Below are positions 23,144 to 34,259 of a DNA stretch of 64,000 nucleotides, piece by piece. The notes beneath the pieces are model-generated. The model searched no databases, was not told the DNA's origin, and saw only the letters and a program-made list of their open reading frames with translations. The number at the start of each line of letters is the position of its first letter. The stretch's first letter is position 1. The translations under genes were made by a program, and so were the position numbers. This DNA is from Macrothele yani (lineage: Eukaryota; Arthropoda; Arachnida; Araneae; Macrothelidae), in NCBI GenBank assembly GCA_039090855.1, contig CM076997.1, positions 165,074,709-165,138,708 on the forward strand. Reading direction: 5' to 3'.

Positions 23144-23880
23144 AGCTAAACAAACTCTCTGCGGGTATGTGCAAACCCAGGAAACTTATCGGAAGAGGCG
23201 GGGGGTGTTAAAACCTAAAATATGAATTATAAAGAATTTCTGGTCCGATCGAAATATTTTCAACATTTACAACCAGAAACACTTTGTTTTATAATTTAGG
23301 ATCCCCCCCCCGACAGGTTTCCTGAGTCAGCACATGTCCTCAGAGAGTTTGTTGACTTGTAGGTTGTAAATGCTGAAAATCTCCCTATCGGACCAGAAAT
23401 TCTTTATATTTGACACATTTGGTATCTCTCCCCCTCCCCCCACACACACAGGTTGCCTGATTAGGCACATGCCCTCAGAAAACATGTTGAGTTGTAGCTT
23501 ATAAATGCTGAAAATCTCCCGATCAGATGAAAAATACTTTATATTTAAAGTATTGCCCCTTCCCCCTCCGAAAGGTTGCCTAAGCAGGCACGTGCCTTCC
23601 GAAAATTTGTCGAGTTGTAGCTTGTAAATGCTGAAAATCTCCCGATCGGATGAGAAATGAGAAATTCTTTATATATTACGCTTTTAATATCAACTCCCCT
23701 CCCCGCCGCCCCCTCCGACAGGTTTCCTGAGTAGGCACATGCCCTCAGATCATGTGTCGAGTTGTAGCTTGTAAATGCTGAAAATTTCCCGATCGGACCA
23801 GAAAGTCTCTATATTTTACACTTTTGGTATTCCCCCCCCCCCCTTTCAGGTTTCCTCAGTCAGCACATGCCCTCAGCGAA
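23144..23880. repeat. Tandem array with C-runs (unit about 125-148 bp), first unit inverted
   Basis: GGTTTCCTGAGT/GGTTGCCTGATT landmarks at about 23315, 23449, 23573, 23721 and 23848 define direct units. Each contains GTAAATGCTGAAAATCTCCC, a CGATCGGA block and a run of C. The first part (about 23144-23275) carries the same sequence reversed (GGTCCGATCG, TTTTCAACATTTACAAC), making a head-to-head junction at about 23290. The inverted unit appears to continue left of the RTE element (about 19905-19950), so the RTE split it. Confidence 0.8.
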
Positions 23881-24180
23881 AAAGAGCTGGACGCGCTGAT
23901 TTTATTCAATGATCCTAACTAATGGAGTGTTTATACGAACTTTATGGTAGCCAGGGAACATGGTGGAAGTGGTTTTCGTGCTTGATAAACCACTGCTAAA
24001 CACATCTCGCCCAATGGACACCGTCAACTGCTGGATAAGAAGTCAACTTTGCAGCATAGACTTGATCGGCAGCAACGTTCAGGTAATCCTTGGAGGACCC
24101 CGACTTTTCAACACTGTCAGGAGACACTTCGAACATTAGATCATTGAGTTATGCTTACAAGGCAAGCTGCATCCATTGCT

Positions 24181-24545
24181 TCATGAGAATCCAGCCCAAT
24201 TCTTAGCCTGAAGTTGTTGCAGAACAAGGTGTATAGGTCCGCGTGGCTTTTTCCTGTTTTTTACTGTCCATTCACGGTGTTCCAGACACAATTGTAGTGG
24301 AACTTTTCGGTTCTTCGCAGGAATCAATGGTTTCCGTATAAGTATGAGACTGCCAATACCGATCTTCTTCAATTCCCTGAGCACAGTTCGCTGAGATATG
24401 AGTCGGCAGCAGCCTTCATTGAATCTTTCGACTGATTGTTGCACACAAAAAGTCCTATTTCTCCATCCAAGCTTTCTCACACGACGGAGATCTCGTTCCC
24501 GATAGATTGTCATCGCACCACAGTTATGCCTCTTAGTCAAACAAT
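24181..24545 (-). pseudogene. Tc1/Tc3-like transposase N-terminal fragment
   Basis: One minus-strand frame of 119 codons (start 24540) has the linker motif TKRHNCGAM, a helix-turn-helix-like stretch RDLRRVRKLGWRNRTFCVQQ, the typical SQRTVLRELKKIGI and the pre-catalytic LEHREWTV. It ends before the first DDE aspartate. Nothing on the left continues it, so this is a truncated remnant. Confidence 0.65.
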
Positions 24546-24744
24546 GTGAATTATTTTTCCAATGATTATAAACCGGGATATATCACCTTGTGGAAACCAG
24601 TCTGGTTTGCTGTTTTTAAAATAGGCGTTCCAGCCAGAGGAGTAACCACATTACACTCTTTATTGAGCTCGAAAGATCCTTCTTTTTTCTCGTTGTGATC
24701 AACACTACTGGCGTTTACAATACGATACGATATTTGAGAAGTTT

Positions 24745-24830
24745 TAGGAAGAGAGTGTCTGACCCCAGGTCAAAAACTACTTTTAGAATTAGGAAGCTGG
24801 GAGATCTGAGTAAGTGAACTCAATAGGAAA
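24745..24830 (+). repeat. Fragment of a second SINE-like family
   Basis: GAAGTTTTAGGAAGAGAGTG, TCTGACC and TAGGAAGCTGGGAGATCTG recur with small changes at 54567-54640, where a tRNA-like segment follows. Here the tRNA-like part is not recognisable. Confidence 0.55.
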
Positions 24831-24999
24831 GACAAACATCATAATTGAGTGAAAGGAGACGGTAATATATCTTTCAAACTGTGAACGGTGACACCACTCC
24901 CGGAGGAATTGAGGCAAGCGGAACTAAGCACCCCACAACATCACGGAGAACCACACCACCACCCAGCCGTCGACGCACCAGGGAGTGACTGAAACTCAA

Positions 25000-27900
25000 C
25001 GAGACCAAATCCAAGTGACCGAGCAGAATCCATTTTCCCCATTTCGATGCCAATCTGAAAAAGGAAGGGGTGGTGGTCTGTCTAACACCCAGTTCACATA
25101 TTTACTCTTTCTGTCAAGGGGGTCAACGATCGCTGCCTTAGTTCTGGGATACCTAAGGAATTCGCTGGGAAGGTAATCAACCGCGCCCCTAACAAGTTAC
25201 TGCCATTTACTGACAAGTAGCCGTCTTAAATACTTCTTGCCTAAATCACGTGGTAATGCACATGACGACTTATATTGCATGTACGCTGCGTAACTGACTT
25301 TTACGCACATCTGCATAAATGTTTCTAATTCAGTGGCCGGTTTCTGTACATGGTAAATTGTTGGGCTGTTCACAACTCTTCAGCTTTTGTTTTTCTTAAA
25401 GCGAAAACTTTCCTTTCTTTTTCTCTCCATGCATAGTGGAAAAGACGCAACGCAAGCGAGTTATCAGACTTTTTAAATAAAACGAACGATTACAGTGCTG
25501 TTTTTATAGTTCCTTTTTCCAAACTCACGCAACGAAATACTTTAATTGCATTTTCTGGGTCAACATGTTTGGCAGGGTAACGTTGCCTTGGTTTTTAGTT
25601 AGACATGCTTCCGCAAAGTTTTCCTTCTGCTTCTAACGCGGTATGTTAATACTTTTCTTCACAATGAAGCCCTTTACTCAATACTAGAAGAGTAAAAGGT
25701 GTGCCAAAATCAAAGAAAAATAATATTCCAATGTTTATTTGCAATTAGCAACACTTCAATTGCTAAAAAACATTAAAATTACAAGGATAATCCGATTTAA
25801 AAAGTATTAATATTTTGAAATATTATATTAAGTGCCATAATTCATTTGGAGAATCATTGTTGATTTTGAATGAAACACTATTTTGAATTAAAAGTTTTTC
25901 TGTTAAAAGTGGTTTTGTTGAAATTCTAAAATGTCTTAGCGCCGTTACTTTCAGCTATACATTATTGATAAAAGAAATTGCCATAGTGTTTTTAAGGTAT
26001 GTATATTTCGAGAAAGAGAAACCAATCTACAGAATGTATAACAAAAATCACGAGTAGTTGCAAATTTAGTTTATTTAGAAGACATTTGTACCGCTCAACA
26101 ACAGGAAGGTTTGAGGAAACATCTGTCGATACTTTCGTAGATTCGAGACGTTTGAAAATCAGTAATCACAGTCGGATCCCAAGTTTCCAGCATCAGTCTG
26201 AAAAATAAATTACGAATAATAGTGTCAATCATAAGAGCTCATAAAAATTGTAAAGTCATATCAAAAGTGAAAAGAAACAGTTATTCATAAAATAGAAATT
26301 GACCTAACAAATGTTAATCACGAGGATCAAGACCAGTGTGTTTTTTTTATTTCTTATTAGCTTGGTAACAGGAAAGGTCGAAATGTGTACTCAACATAAT
26401 GAACAATGATATGTATATTGTGTGACAGTCATTTAACCTTAGGCACGTTTTTTGAATGACAATAATCTTTCTGATAAAGAGGAATTCCTTTTGATTAAAT
26501 AGAGAACCCTGACGTCAATGTAGTTTGTCAATCACGTAACTGTAAACACATTTAGTGATTAATGATGCATTTTCCTATAAAGTTGCAATTTTAATAGGTA
26601 CTTACGTAACAAACCCTGTAAACTCTTACGTCTTTAAAAACTGGCTCTTCCTTAATGTAAGGCCACTAGTTCAAACGAAGAGACGAACAAACGCAGTAGG
26701 ATAGTCTGTTCCCCGTATGGGGCCTGAGTTTGTGCCAGGGACCTGCTCGAAAAGTTAGCCTGAAGGCAGAGACTCTGCACCTGCGCCACCTGTCGGCAAA
26801 GATGATATCAATAGATCTGGAAAGTAACAAACTTGTTCCCAGACGACGCTGTAATATAAGAATTTGCTCTTAATACTGAACGATAATTTCCATCGGTCAT
26901 TTAACTCTTAATAGCTACACATTCCGCGTACGATTTTTAGCGTGGATATTTTGAAAATACCCCGTTCACTTCTCTTCTATTAAAATGGAAAATAAAATTG
27001 GAAATATTCCCATAAAAGAACAACAACGAAAAATTCATTAGCAATAGGGGGCTCAGGAAAAGCGCTAGCAAAGGTTTGCTGCCCCAGGAAGATGAAAATT
27101 AGATGATGATCTCAGAATGCCTAAAATATATTCATAAATAAAAGCTGAAAGCCCAACTAGACTCAAATGAAATAATTAGTCCCTGACAATTTAGTTTTTA
27201 ATAAAAGAGAAAGGGGACCCTCTTACCAAGCCAAACTACTAATGATTCCCCTTACAGACCCTAGTCAAAGCACCAAGGAAATGTTGAAAAAGAAGAAATA
27301 ACGTCCTCTTTCTTCACGAGAAACCAACTTCTTTAGCCCATCCAAACTGGCATCATATTTTTTTCTCAAAAGACAGGAAAGGTGACGTTTTCCTTGAACG
27401 TTGAGGATAACCCATTCTATATCTGCCTGAAGAAGAAGAGGGAGCACTGGTTTTTTTCGAGGGAAGAATGCGCTCAAAGACAGCACTAACAAGTTTACTT
27501 ACCACAAGAGAACTGAGTATCTCGGAGACATGTGGCACCTGTAGAGTAGAGAACTAGAGCATCAAGAATCCCATTAGGCCCTGACTGTATGTTTCATATA
27601 AATGCTCGGTACAAGACACTTCGAGCACCTTGACAAATTTGGTGCTGTCCGAATAAGAGACTTCGTGTGAGAGTCCGCTTAAAAGAAATTTTAAAAAATG
27701 TATCTCAGACGTTCCACTTCGCCCAGAAGAGCAAAAAACAGGAAGAGTCTGCTTAGCAGTAGCATGTGCTTTTAGATGCTACTTATTTCCTCAAGAGCAC
27801 AATCTTTAGATCAGGACACGTGGCTAAGTCTGAAGATAACCCTTGCTCACTGAAGACATTTACACTTCAATGAGGAAGGACAGTGCTTATGTTTATATAC

Positions 27901-28200
27901 AAGGCAATTTTGTGCTGTCAGTGAATTTTCTTCAATATATTCGATCTGCTGTATAATCCTTTGTGAAATATTATATCTCGAAAGATCTTCGACAACTATA
28001 CTCAATAAATGCAAATGTACTGGTGCTCAAAAGTAAAGGATATAAATCCATCCAAAACTCAAAGTACTATATTTACGAGGGAATTCAATGAAATGTTGTG
28101 AAGAGATTATTATTGCATTACTATGCAATTCAAGCAGAAGAAGATCATACTCTCATAAGTTGTACGTGTCAATATCATAATTTTGTTATTTACATGAAGG
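25000..28200. other. No gene recognised
   Basis: About 3.2 kb of A+T-rich sequence. Several frames of 60-75 codons exist (for example 25999-26208 and 27265-27492 reverse), but none has a recognisable domain or convincing splice context. At 26700-26810 the reverse strand has a weak A-box-like TGGCGCAGGTGCAGAG without a good B box, possibly a worn SINE. Confidence 0.5.
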
Positions 28201-28204
28201 ACAA

Positions 28205-29502
28205 ATCTATGGAGCAGTATTGAAACTACTTTGGGTAACATATGTGATATTCTCGTATAGAGTATGATCATCTCTGACAGCCAAGCAGCTCCAGCAACGG
28301 TTCCTCATATTTCTTATGAGGGTATTGCTGACATCGTGAAGGATTAAAGATCATTCTTTAGTAACAGCAGTTCTGAGTTCTTGAAATGTCCTGAGAGAGA
28401 GAGAGAGAGCTGGTGAGCTCCAGTGTGTCTCTGTAGACCACCCCATACATGATCGATGGCATTGAGCTCAGGTGATCTGTGTGGTAACTAAATTCAGCTA
28501 ATATATTCCTTTTCCAGAAAATGATGAAATAAATGAGCTCAAAGAGGTTGGATGTTATCGTCCATAAAAAGGGAATATTCTTGTTCCAGAAAATCGTCGA
28601 ACAAATGAACTCGATAAGGTTGGGCTTTATCTTACATAAAAAGGAAGTATTCCTCTTCCAGGAAATGGTCGAACAAATGAACTCAATGAGGTTGGGCATT
28701 TACTTCCACAAAAAAGAAAATATTCTTCTTCCAGAAAATGGTTGAACAAATGAACTCGATGAGGTTGGGCATTATCTTCCATAAAAAGAAAGTATTTCTC
28801 TTCCAGGAAATGGCCGAACAAATGTACTTGATGATGTTGGGTATTATAGTCCATAAAAAGAAAATATAGACCGGCGGCCACTCTGAATGTCGTATGGGTT
28901 CAAGAGGTCTTCTCTGTACGGCAGAGCAGCAGCAAATCCACTCTGAAAGATGTACAGGTTATTGAGCTCTTTCGTCATGATTCCTGACCAGACCACCAAG
29001 CCATCGGCACCGGAGTACTTCCTTTCTCTAATAATAGAGGGACTTTTGTGGGTCCTGATTCTCTCCAGATGCGAATTCGTAGCAAATCAGTACTTTAGCT
29101 GAATCGCGATTCGTCTGTGAAAAAAAATATTCACCCACTGGTTTAGATTCAAAGTGTAACTTTAAACGAGCTCTCTGGGCTACAGAAGTTAGATGGACAC
29201 AAATGACTGTTCCCCTTGCACAAAGATAATGACTTAACAAACAGTATGACTTGAAAACGATAATGACTTCTACAAAGAGTATGACTTGAAAACTTGTGGT
29301 TGTTGTGTGCTCGAAAGTGAGTTGTCTTGTGATAATTCCTGTGTTCCGTCTAGCAGTCAGATTCATATGGCGATGATCGTCTACAGAACTTGTGGCTCCG
29401 GGACGGCCTTGATCTGAAAATTTCCGTCTGGGACTGCTATGCTACCATCCCACCAATCTCTCTCTATTGATGAAAATTATTTGTACGATGTCTTCTTGAC
29501 AT
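28205..29502 (-). pseudogene. Tc1/Tc3-like transposase pseudogene with internal amplification
   Basis: From a likely start at 29502 (MSRRHRTNNFHQ) the minus strand gives, with frameshifts, the DNA-binding part (QSQTEIFR, SVDDHHLMNL), QLTFEHTTTTS and an SYDGADGLVVWSGIM-like block near 28990. Then come LYIFQSGF and AALPYREDLLNPY, the DNAQPHRVHLFNHFLEE catalytic block, the third motif as ELNAIDHVWGGL near 28460, and the C-terminus MRNRCWSCLAVRDDHT near 28290. The catalytic block is present in five tandem copies (28505-28870), which is not normal for the family. Several stops and frame changes make it non-functional. Confidence 0.8.
28505..28870 (-). repeat. Five tandem copies of a 72-bp transposase segment
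   Basis: CCAGAAAATGATGAAATAAA, CCAGAAAATCGTCGAACAAA, CCAGGAAATGGTCGAACAAA, CCAGAAAATGGTTGAACAAA and CCAGGAAATGGCCGAACAAA recur at about 28515, 28586, 28659, 28732 and 28804. On the minus strand each unit encodes a version of DNARPHRVHLFNHFLEE followed by YFLF, the region of the second catalytic aspartate. Confidence 0.9.
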
Positions 29503-29509
29503 GATCTGC

Positions 29510-30350
29510 TCGACTTGCTAATAAAGTGAAAGCAAGAGTTCCCTAGAACATCCACAATATTACAGTGGGATCATGACTCATCTTAAGGGAATCCTAACTT
29601 GTATATTCCGGCTTACCGATCGCAAAAGGAAAAAACATGCAAAGAATCTTCCGCATAGCGAAATTTGTATATTTGCTAATTTTAGTGCGTTGTTTTACAT
29701 ACATCGGCGGCTGCATACATTTTTGTGAACACCAATGTACATTTATTCTTATAAATAAATTAAAATCAACATGGAATGTATCAGTTCAAAAGTTCCTGGT
29801 TGCTCATCCGTTCCTATTGATAAAACGTGAACTGGTTGAAAAGTTGATGACTGTAAGACATCGACCTAATGTGACTTCAGCAAAGCAAACTTCAACTTCG
29901 ATTAAGAGCAGGTTCAAAATTTCAATTAAAGAAACATATATTCTGCATTTATTTAATTTATAAAGTAGAGCATAATGTCAGGAATAACAATTGGTAATAT
30001 ATATGCTTATCGCATTTAAAGGAAGAGCTTTTTCTCTTACTAGATGAACCGCTAGCCTTGTACGCGTACAAAAGTTACAAAGATAATTACCGCATCAGAG
30101 TTGAATGTGTAGGACTCAAACGAAAATAAAGTTCCTAAACGATAATTTGTGATGCCACTCTTTCAGATTTTTTTCTTAGTGTTGCTGTTCCTTAGCACAC
30201 AGTTCTTCATAGAACTGCTTAGAAGTGTGATACCAGTGTGGGGACTTCAAATGCCTTTCCTTAGTAGGACAAATAAAGCACCTAGCTCCTAACAATACCT
30301 CGGATATTTTACTAGTTCTACCAGACAGTCAAAAAGTAAAACTGTTTTAG
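29510..30350. other. No gene supported; one 108-codon open frame
   Basis: The plus-strand frame 29637-29963 begins MQRIFRIAKFVYLLILVRCF, which is hydrophobic like a signal peptide. The rest is compositionally ordinary and matches nothing I recognise. It could be a chance frame in A+T-rich DNA. Confidence 0.3.
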
Positions 30351-30352
30351 GA

Positions 30353-30596
30353 CACAAGAAACTCATATAGCGTATTAAATCCGTTTATGTTTATGGTGAA
30401 ATAAGCACACAGATTCGTCAAGCTTGCATAGTATACATAAAAATGCTTACCATTGATTCTACGATTTGTGCATTTCTGTGTCTACCATTGCCATGGAAAA
30501 GCTTCCCAGTGAAGTGCGAATGCTTGGCGAACTTTTGTGCTTATTGCAACACAAAAATAAACGGATTTAATATGCTATATGGTTTCTTGAGTATTC
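30353..30596. mobile_element. Foldback (palindromic) MITE, copy 1
   Basis: The left arm (CAAGAAACTCATATAGCGTA, TTAAATCCGTTTATGTTTAT, AATAAGCACA) is the imperfect reverse complement of the right arm (TGTGCTTATTGCAACA, AAATAAACGGATTTAATATG, CTATATGGTTTCTTGAGTA). It shares arms with the copy at 30960-31203 but is more diverged. Confidence 0.8.
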
Positions 30597-30959
30597 ACAG
30601 TCTGGTCTATTTAAAATAGCGGTACTGATTTAGGACTTAAATGACCTAGAAACATTTTCATGGCTTTCTTTTGAAGACGTATATTACATAATTTTAAGAA
30701 AACGAAGTTACAAATCTTTCAGATTAACCAGATAGTGCTCGCGCTGCTGGTAAGCATATTGCCATTGCTATTATGCTGCTGAATTTTCTGTAATAATGTC
30801 CATAATCACAATGTTTTTCCTTGGAACTTCATCGTAAACGTTTGTCTTAGGACATCTGAGATGCCCTATTTGCAGCTGTGTTTAGGTAAAGACGTTTAAT
30901 TAGTGAAGCAGTTAAGGGATTAAAGGCTTACTTAAATAATAACAAAAATATTTCTAGAC

Positions 30960-31203
30960 TACTCAAGAAACGCATATAGCGTATTAAATCCGTTTACTTT
31001 TATGGTGTAATAAGCACAGAGATTCGTCAAGCTTTCTTACTCTACTGGGAGGCTTTTTCAAGGCAATGGCAGACATAAGCATTTTTATGTCTACCATTGC
31101 CTTGAAGAGGTCTCCCAGTGAAGTTAGAAAGCTTGGCGAATCTCTGTGATTATTACATCATAAAAATAAATGGATTAAATACGCTATGTGCGTTTCTTGA
31201 GTA
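30960..31203. mobile_element. Foldback (palindromic) MITE, copy 2
   Basis: Almost the whole 244 bp is one inverted repeat, from TACTCAAGAAACGCATATAG to CGTTTCTTGAGTA. Pairing runs through AAGCTTTC/GAAAGCTT and TTCAAGGCAATGG/CCATTGCCTTGAA down to a short centre near 31080. Ends CTCAAGAAAC/GTTTCTTGAG next to TA suggest a Tc1/mariner-mobilised MITE. Confidence 0.85.
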
Positions 31204-31314
31204 TTCATATTATGGTGTATTAAAAATATTTCTAGACAATTTCCAAAATATAAATATTTGATTGAATCAAAAATTAATGCCTCAGATGGAAAAACAACGC
31301 TCACGTATACAACA

Positions 31315-31320
31315 TTTAAT
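31315..31320 (-). terminator. Possible polyadenylation signal (ATTAAA)
   Basis: ATTAAA on the minus strand lies about 170 bases after the stop codon at 31488. It is the nearest standard variant; no canonical AATAAA was seen nearer. Confidence 0.3.
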
Positions 31321-31487
31321 TATACCTTTGGCCTCAAGTGATAGAAACGGTACATTCTTTAACCTTCTATTTGAAGCCTAAAAATACATATGACCTTATT
31401 TTAAATTTTTTGAGTGGAAAAATAAGTCCCTCAAGTTACAGAGAAAATATTTGGGATGCAAATTAGCTTACTTATTATTCCGTTAGG

Positions 31488-32072
31488 CTAATAGTAGAGT
31501 CCACCGTAGCCTAGTCCAATACCAAGTCCTTTCTTAAGACCCATTTCCAAGCCCAGTTCCTTTTCGGCAGCCAGTTCAAAGCCTACTGGGAAGATGGGAC
31601 CAGGTCCATAAAGTCCGAGACCCTTTTCCAAGCCAATCATCGGGTACTTAAATCCAAGGGCTAGACCTTTCTCAAGTGCCAATTCTTTCTCCAGCTCCAG
31701 AGCCTTTTGTAATGCTAGTTCTTTCTGAATAGCTATTTCTTTCAGTGCAAGAGGCCCATATCCAAGTGCAAGTCCTTTTTTGAGAGCCAATTCTTTCTCC
31801 AATGCCAGCTGTTTAAGGGCAAGTGGCCCATATGCCAGTCCAAGTGGTCCGTATGGGAGTCCTTTCTCTAATGCTAGACCTTTTTCAAGTGCAAGACCTT
31901 TCTCCAGTGCTAGACCTTTTTCAAGGGCGAGACCTTTTTCCAATGCTAAACCTTTTTCCAGTGCTAATTCTTTTTCAAAAGCTATTTCCTTAAAGCCCAA
32001 AGGTCCCATTGGTGGCATAAATCCAAAGGGCGAAGCAGATGCAACGGCTGCGGTTAAAGCGAGGATGGCAAT
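31488..32072 (-). CDS. Secreted LALEKG-repeat structural-type protein, exon 2 (final)
   Basis: Exon 2 starts at 32072 after a strong acceptor (a CT-rich tract with TTTTTTTGTAG) and ends with TAG at 31490-31488. It encodes 194 residues beginning IAILALTAAVASASPFGF. With MKSV from the proposed exon 1 this is a textbook signal peptide, probably cut after ASA near residue 18. The mature part has six consecutive LALEKG hexads (about residues 41-75), then looser LALKKG, ALELEKE and GLEKGL units, PYGPLGLAYGP linkers and a GIGLGYGGLYY end. It has no Cys, His, Trp, Arg, Asp, Asn or Thr after the signal. I do not recognise the family. A cuticle, silk or other extracellular matrix protein is an inference from the signal peptide, repeats and Gly/Tyr end. 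The antisense frame 31780-32154 is a shadow. Confidence 0.75.
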   Translation of the reverse strand: MAILALTAAVASASPFGFMPPMGPLGFKEIAFEKELALEKGLALEKGLALEKGLALEKGLALEKGLALEKGLPYGPLGLAYGPLALKQLALEKELALKKGLALGYGPLALKEIAIQKELALQKALELEKELALEKGLALGFKYPMIGLEKGLGLYGPGPIFPVGFELAAEKELGLEMGLKKGLGIGLGYGGLYY

Positions 32073-32559
32073 CTACAAAAAAAGAGAAAGGAAACATTTA
32101 CATCAGTGTATATATGTATATATACATACATATATATTAAAACATACACTTTAGTAAAGATAATTTCATACATAAGTTCATAAAATCTAAGAATAGCAGT
32201 CTTACTATGAGATATGAGATTTCCTCAGTAAAATTTAAACAGCTGTTTGTGATAGCGAAGGTAAAGCAAGATCAAAATATTGTAAATTTGCATAACACTT
32301 CGGAAAGTATGGTTTTATTGTTGAAAGTGTATACTGAATATGTGTTCCTTTTGATAAACACAGTAAATTTCGAATTCGTCTAGGGTTAAAATGGATCGTT
32401 TTTGAGTCAGTGAATTTCATTCCTACCGCAAAAGACATGTAACTGTGTACATATATGGGCAACACCAAATGTATTCAATCTGAACAGTTCAAATGTGATT
32501 CTAGAAGCGAATAGTTCGTGGACGACACCATACACATTTTCTTTATTTGTCAGGCTTAA

Positions 32560-32775
32560 CAACCATGTACAGTAAGTAGCTCAGTGAGTAATAAGCAGTC
32601 GCCCATCCCTAATTTATGCAAACTGGTTACTCGGAAGGGAAAAATCCACTGCTGTAAGACAAGAACACCATCTGTGCCTCCACAGGGATTCGAGTCCAGA
32701 CTGCTATCGGAAAAATGGTCAAAAACCAACACTTTGACGACTGCTTTAGCGAGGCTATTGCGTGCTGGGTAAAGA
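32560..32775 (-). mobile_element. tRNA-derived SINE, diverged
   Basis: The plus strand reads as the antisense of the family: GGCTTAACAACCATG, TAATAAGCAGTCGCCCATCC, CTGTAAGACAAGAACACCAT and the B-box complement GGGATTCGAGTCC. The A-box side (GCGAGGC) is weak. Confidence 0.75.
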
Positions 32776-32789
32776 GTAAAATGAGTCAT

Positions 32790-32902
32790 GTAAACCAAAT
32801 TAGGCGCACTCATTGCTGTATTGCAATAACAGCGCTAAAAGTATAAGTGAGTGGGAAAATGACGAAATGAGTAAAACATAGTGAGCGTTTTCCAACGCAA
32901 AA
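32790..32902. other. Short spacer
   Basis: Nothing recognised between the SINE and the TA target site of the Tc1 element. Confidence 0.4.
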
Positions 32903-32904
32903 TA

Positions 32905-34114
32905 CACTATCTATCAACAAGTAATTTGACACCTGTGATAGCAAAGGAAAACGAAGTTTATTCATCTTCAATAGTTGGTGCAGCCTCCACGAGCGGCGAT
33001 TACAGCTGCGACCCTCCGGGGCATACTCTCAACCAGGCGTTGTACGACGGTTAGCGGTATTTTCTTCCACTCGGCTTAGAGAAGACAGGTCAGTTCCTTC
33101 ACCGATTTCGGACGGTGGGGGCACCCCTTAAGTCGACGCTCCAACTCGTCCCAGAGGTGCTCGATAGGGTTAAGGTCCGGGCTCTGCGCAGGCCAGTCCA
33201 TTCAATTAACTCCATTTTCACCATACTAAGCCATGGTGGAATTCACAACATGACAGGTGGCATTGTCATCCTGAAAGTAACATGGGTCCACCCCGTAAAA
33301 CTGCCACAACGTAGGAAGCGCATGGTCACCCAAACAGGTGCAGTAGGTCTCGGCGTTGAGTCGACCAGGAATTGCGACCAAGGGTCCCGTGCCATACCTG
33401 GAGAAACACCCCCATAGCATAATTCCACGGTCGCCGAACTTCACAGTTGGCACGATACATTCCGGCAGTAGGCTCTCTCCAGACCCTGCCATCCGAACGG
33501 TAGAGGGTGAACCTTCATTCGTCACTCCAGAGAACCTGTTTCCATTGTACAACGGTCCACTGCCGATGTTCTTTGCACCACGCTAGCCGAGCAGCGCTAT
33601 TGGACTTGGTGATCCAAGGCTTGTGGGCGGCAGCACGTCAATGATAACCGAGCAGATGGGCTTCCTTACGGATGGTATTTATTGAAAGAACTATCCCGGA
33701 TGCTTGTTGAAACCCCTCGCGGATGTGGCCCATCGATTTGGTGCTGTTCTTCTGAATTTCTCTGGCCAGCACCCATCGGTCTGTAACTCCCAGTTTTGTG
33801 GGTCTGCCGGGTCGGGGCACATTCCGACAGTCACCTCTCATCTTCCACTTACCAATCACGTATGCCACTGTCGATTTTTCGATTTTGGATACATCAACTA
33901 GCTGGATATGTCGCTTATGGATCAGCCGTTTCTGTGATACCCGACGATTACACCTTTCTCGAAAGAAGAGAGCTCCGAACTGCGTGGCATCTTGCATGCG
34001 ACTGGTTGCGTTTTTGTTTCCCACACGATATTTTACGGCGGCGGCCGTGACGTGTATCAGGACCGCAGATATTGTCGATTGCAGGTGTGTCCAATTACTT
34101 GTTGGTAGATAGTG
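32905..34114 (-). mobile_element. Tc1-family transposon, copy 1, complete ends
   Basis: Terminal inverted repeats of about 31 bp (CACTATCTATCAACAAGTAA, then TTTGACACCTG, against CACTATCTACCAACAAGTAA, then TTGGACACACCTG) are flanked by TA on both sides (32903-32904 and 34115-34116). It is 1210 bp and belongs to the same family as the opposite-strand element at 39039-40376. Confidence 0.9.
32958..33990 (-). pseudogene. Tc1-family transposase, copy 1, broken
   Basis: The likely start is at 33990 (MPRSSELS). Helix-turn-helix and linker motifs follow: YVIGKWKMRGDCRNVPRPGR and GRPTKLGVTDRWVLAREI. Then come the first catalytic region ([19 protein letters not shown] near 33550), [19 protein letters not shown], the second aspartate in [10 protein letters not shown] near 33265 and [18 protein letters not shown] near 33170. 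Breaks: a TGA soon after the start (near 33930), frame changes, and a TAA near 33080 where copy 2 keeps a glutamine codon. Ends at 32958. Related to the DD34E Tc1 group by motif order. Confidence 0.85.
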
Positions 34115-34203
34115 TATATGGAAACTTTCAATCGCTTTCCGTTTTTTATACTACCTTTAATTACAGATATAGCGATATTGTTTTAATTTTGCTTAAATTT
34201 GGT

Positions 34204-34252
34204 GCTTAACGACCATCATGGGCAACTACGAGGACTATAATTATTCCTTCGT
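34204..34252 (-). mobile_element. SINE tail scrap
   Basis: GCTTAACGACCATCATGGGC then AACTACGAGGACTATAA matches the tail end of the tRNA-SINE (antisense on plus). The rest of the family is not seen. Confidence 0.5.
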
Positions 34253-34259
34253 CGTCCAG

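Noticed and set aside
31780..32154. 124-codon plus-strand frame with FSSARPFSNA repeats
   Set aside because: Exact shadow of the LALEKG repeat on the other strand. The minus frame has signal peptide, splice acceptor and stop context; the plus frame has none.
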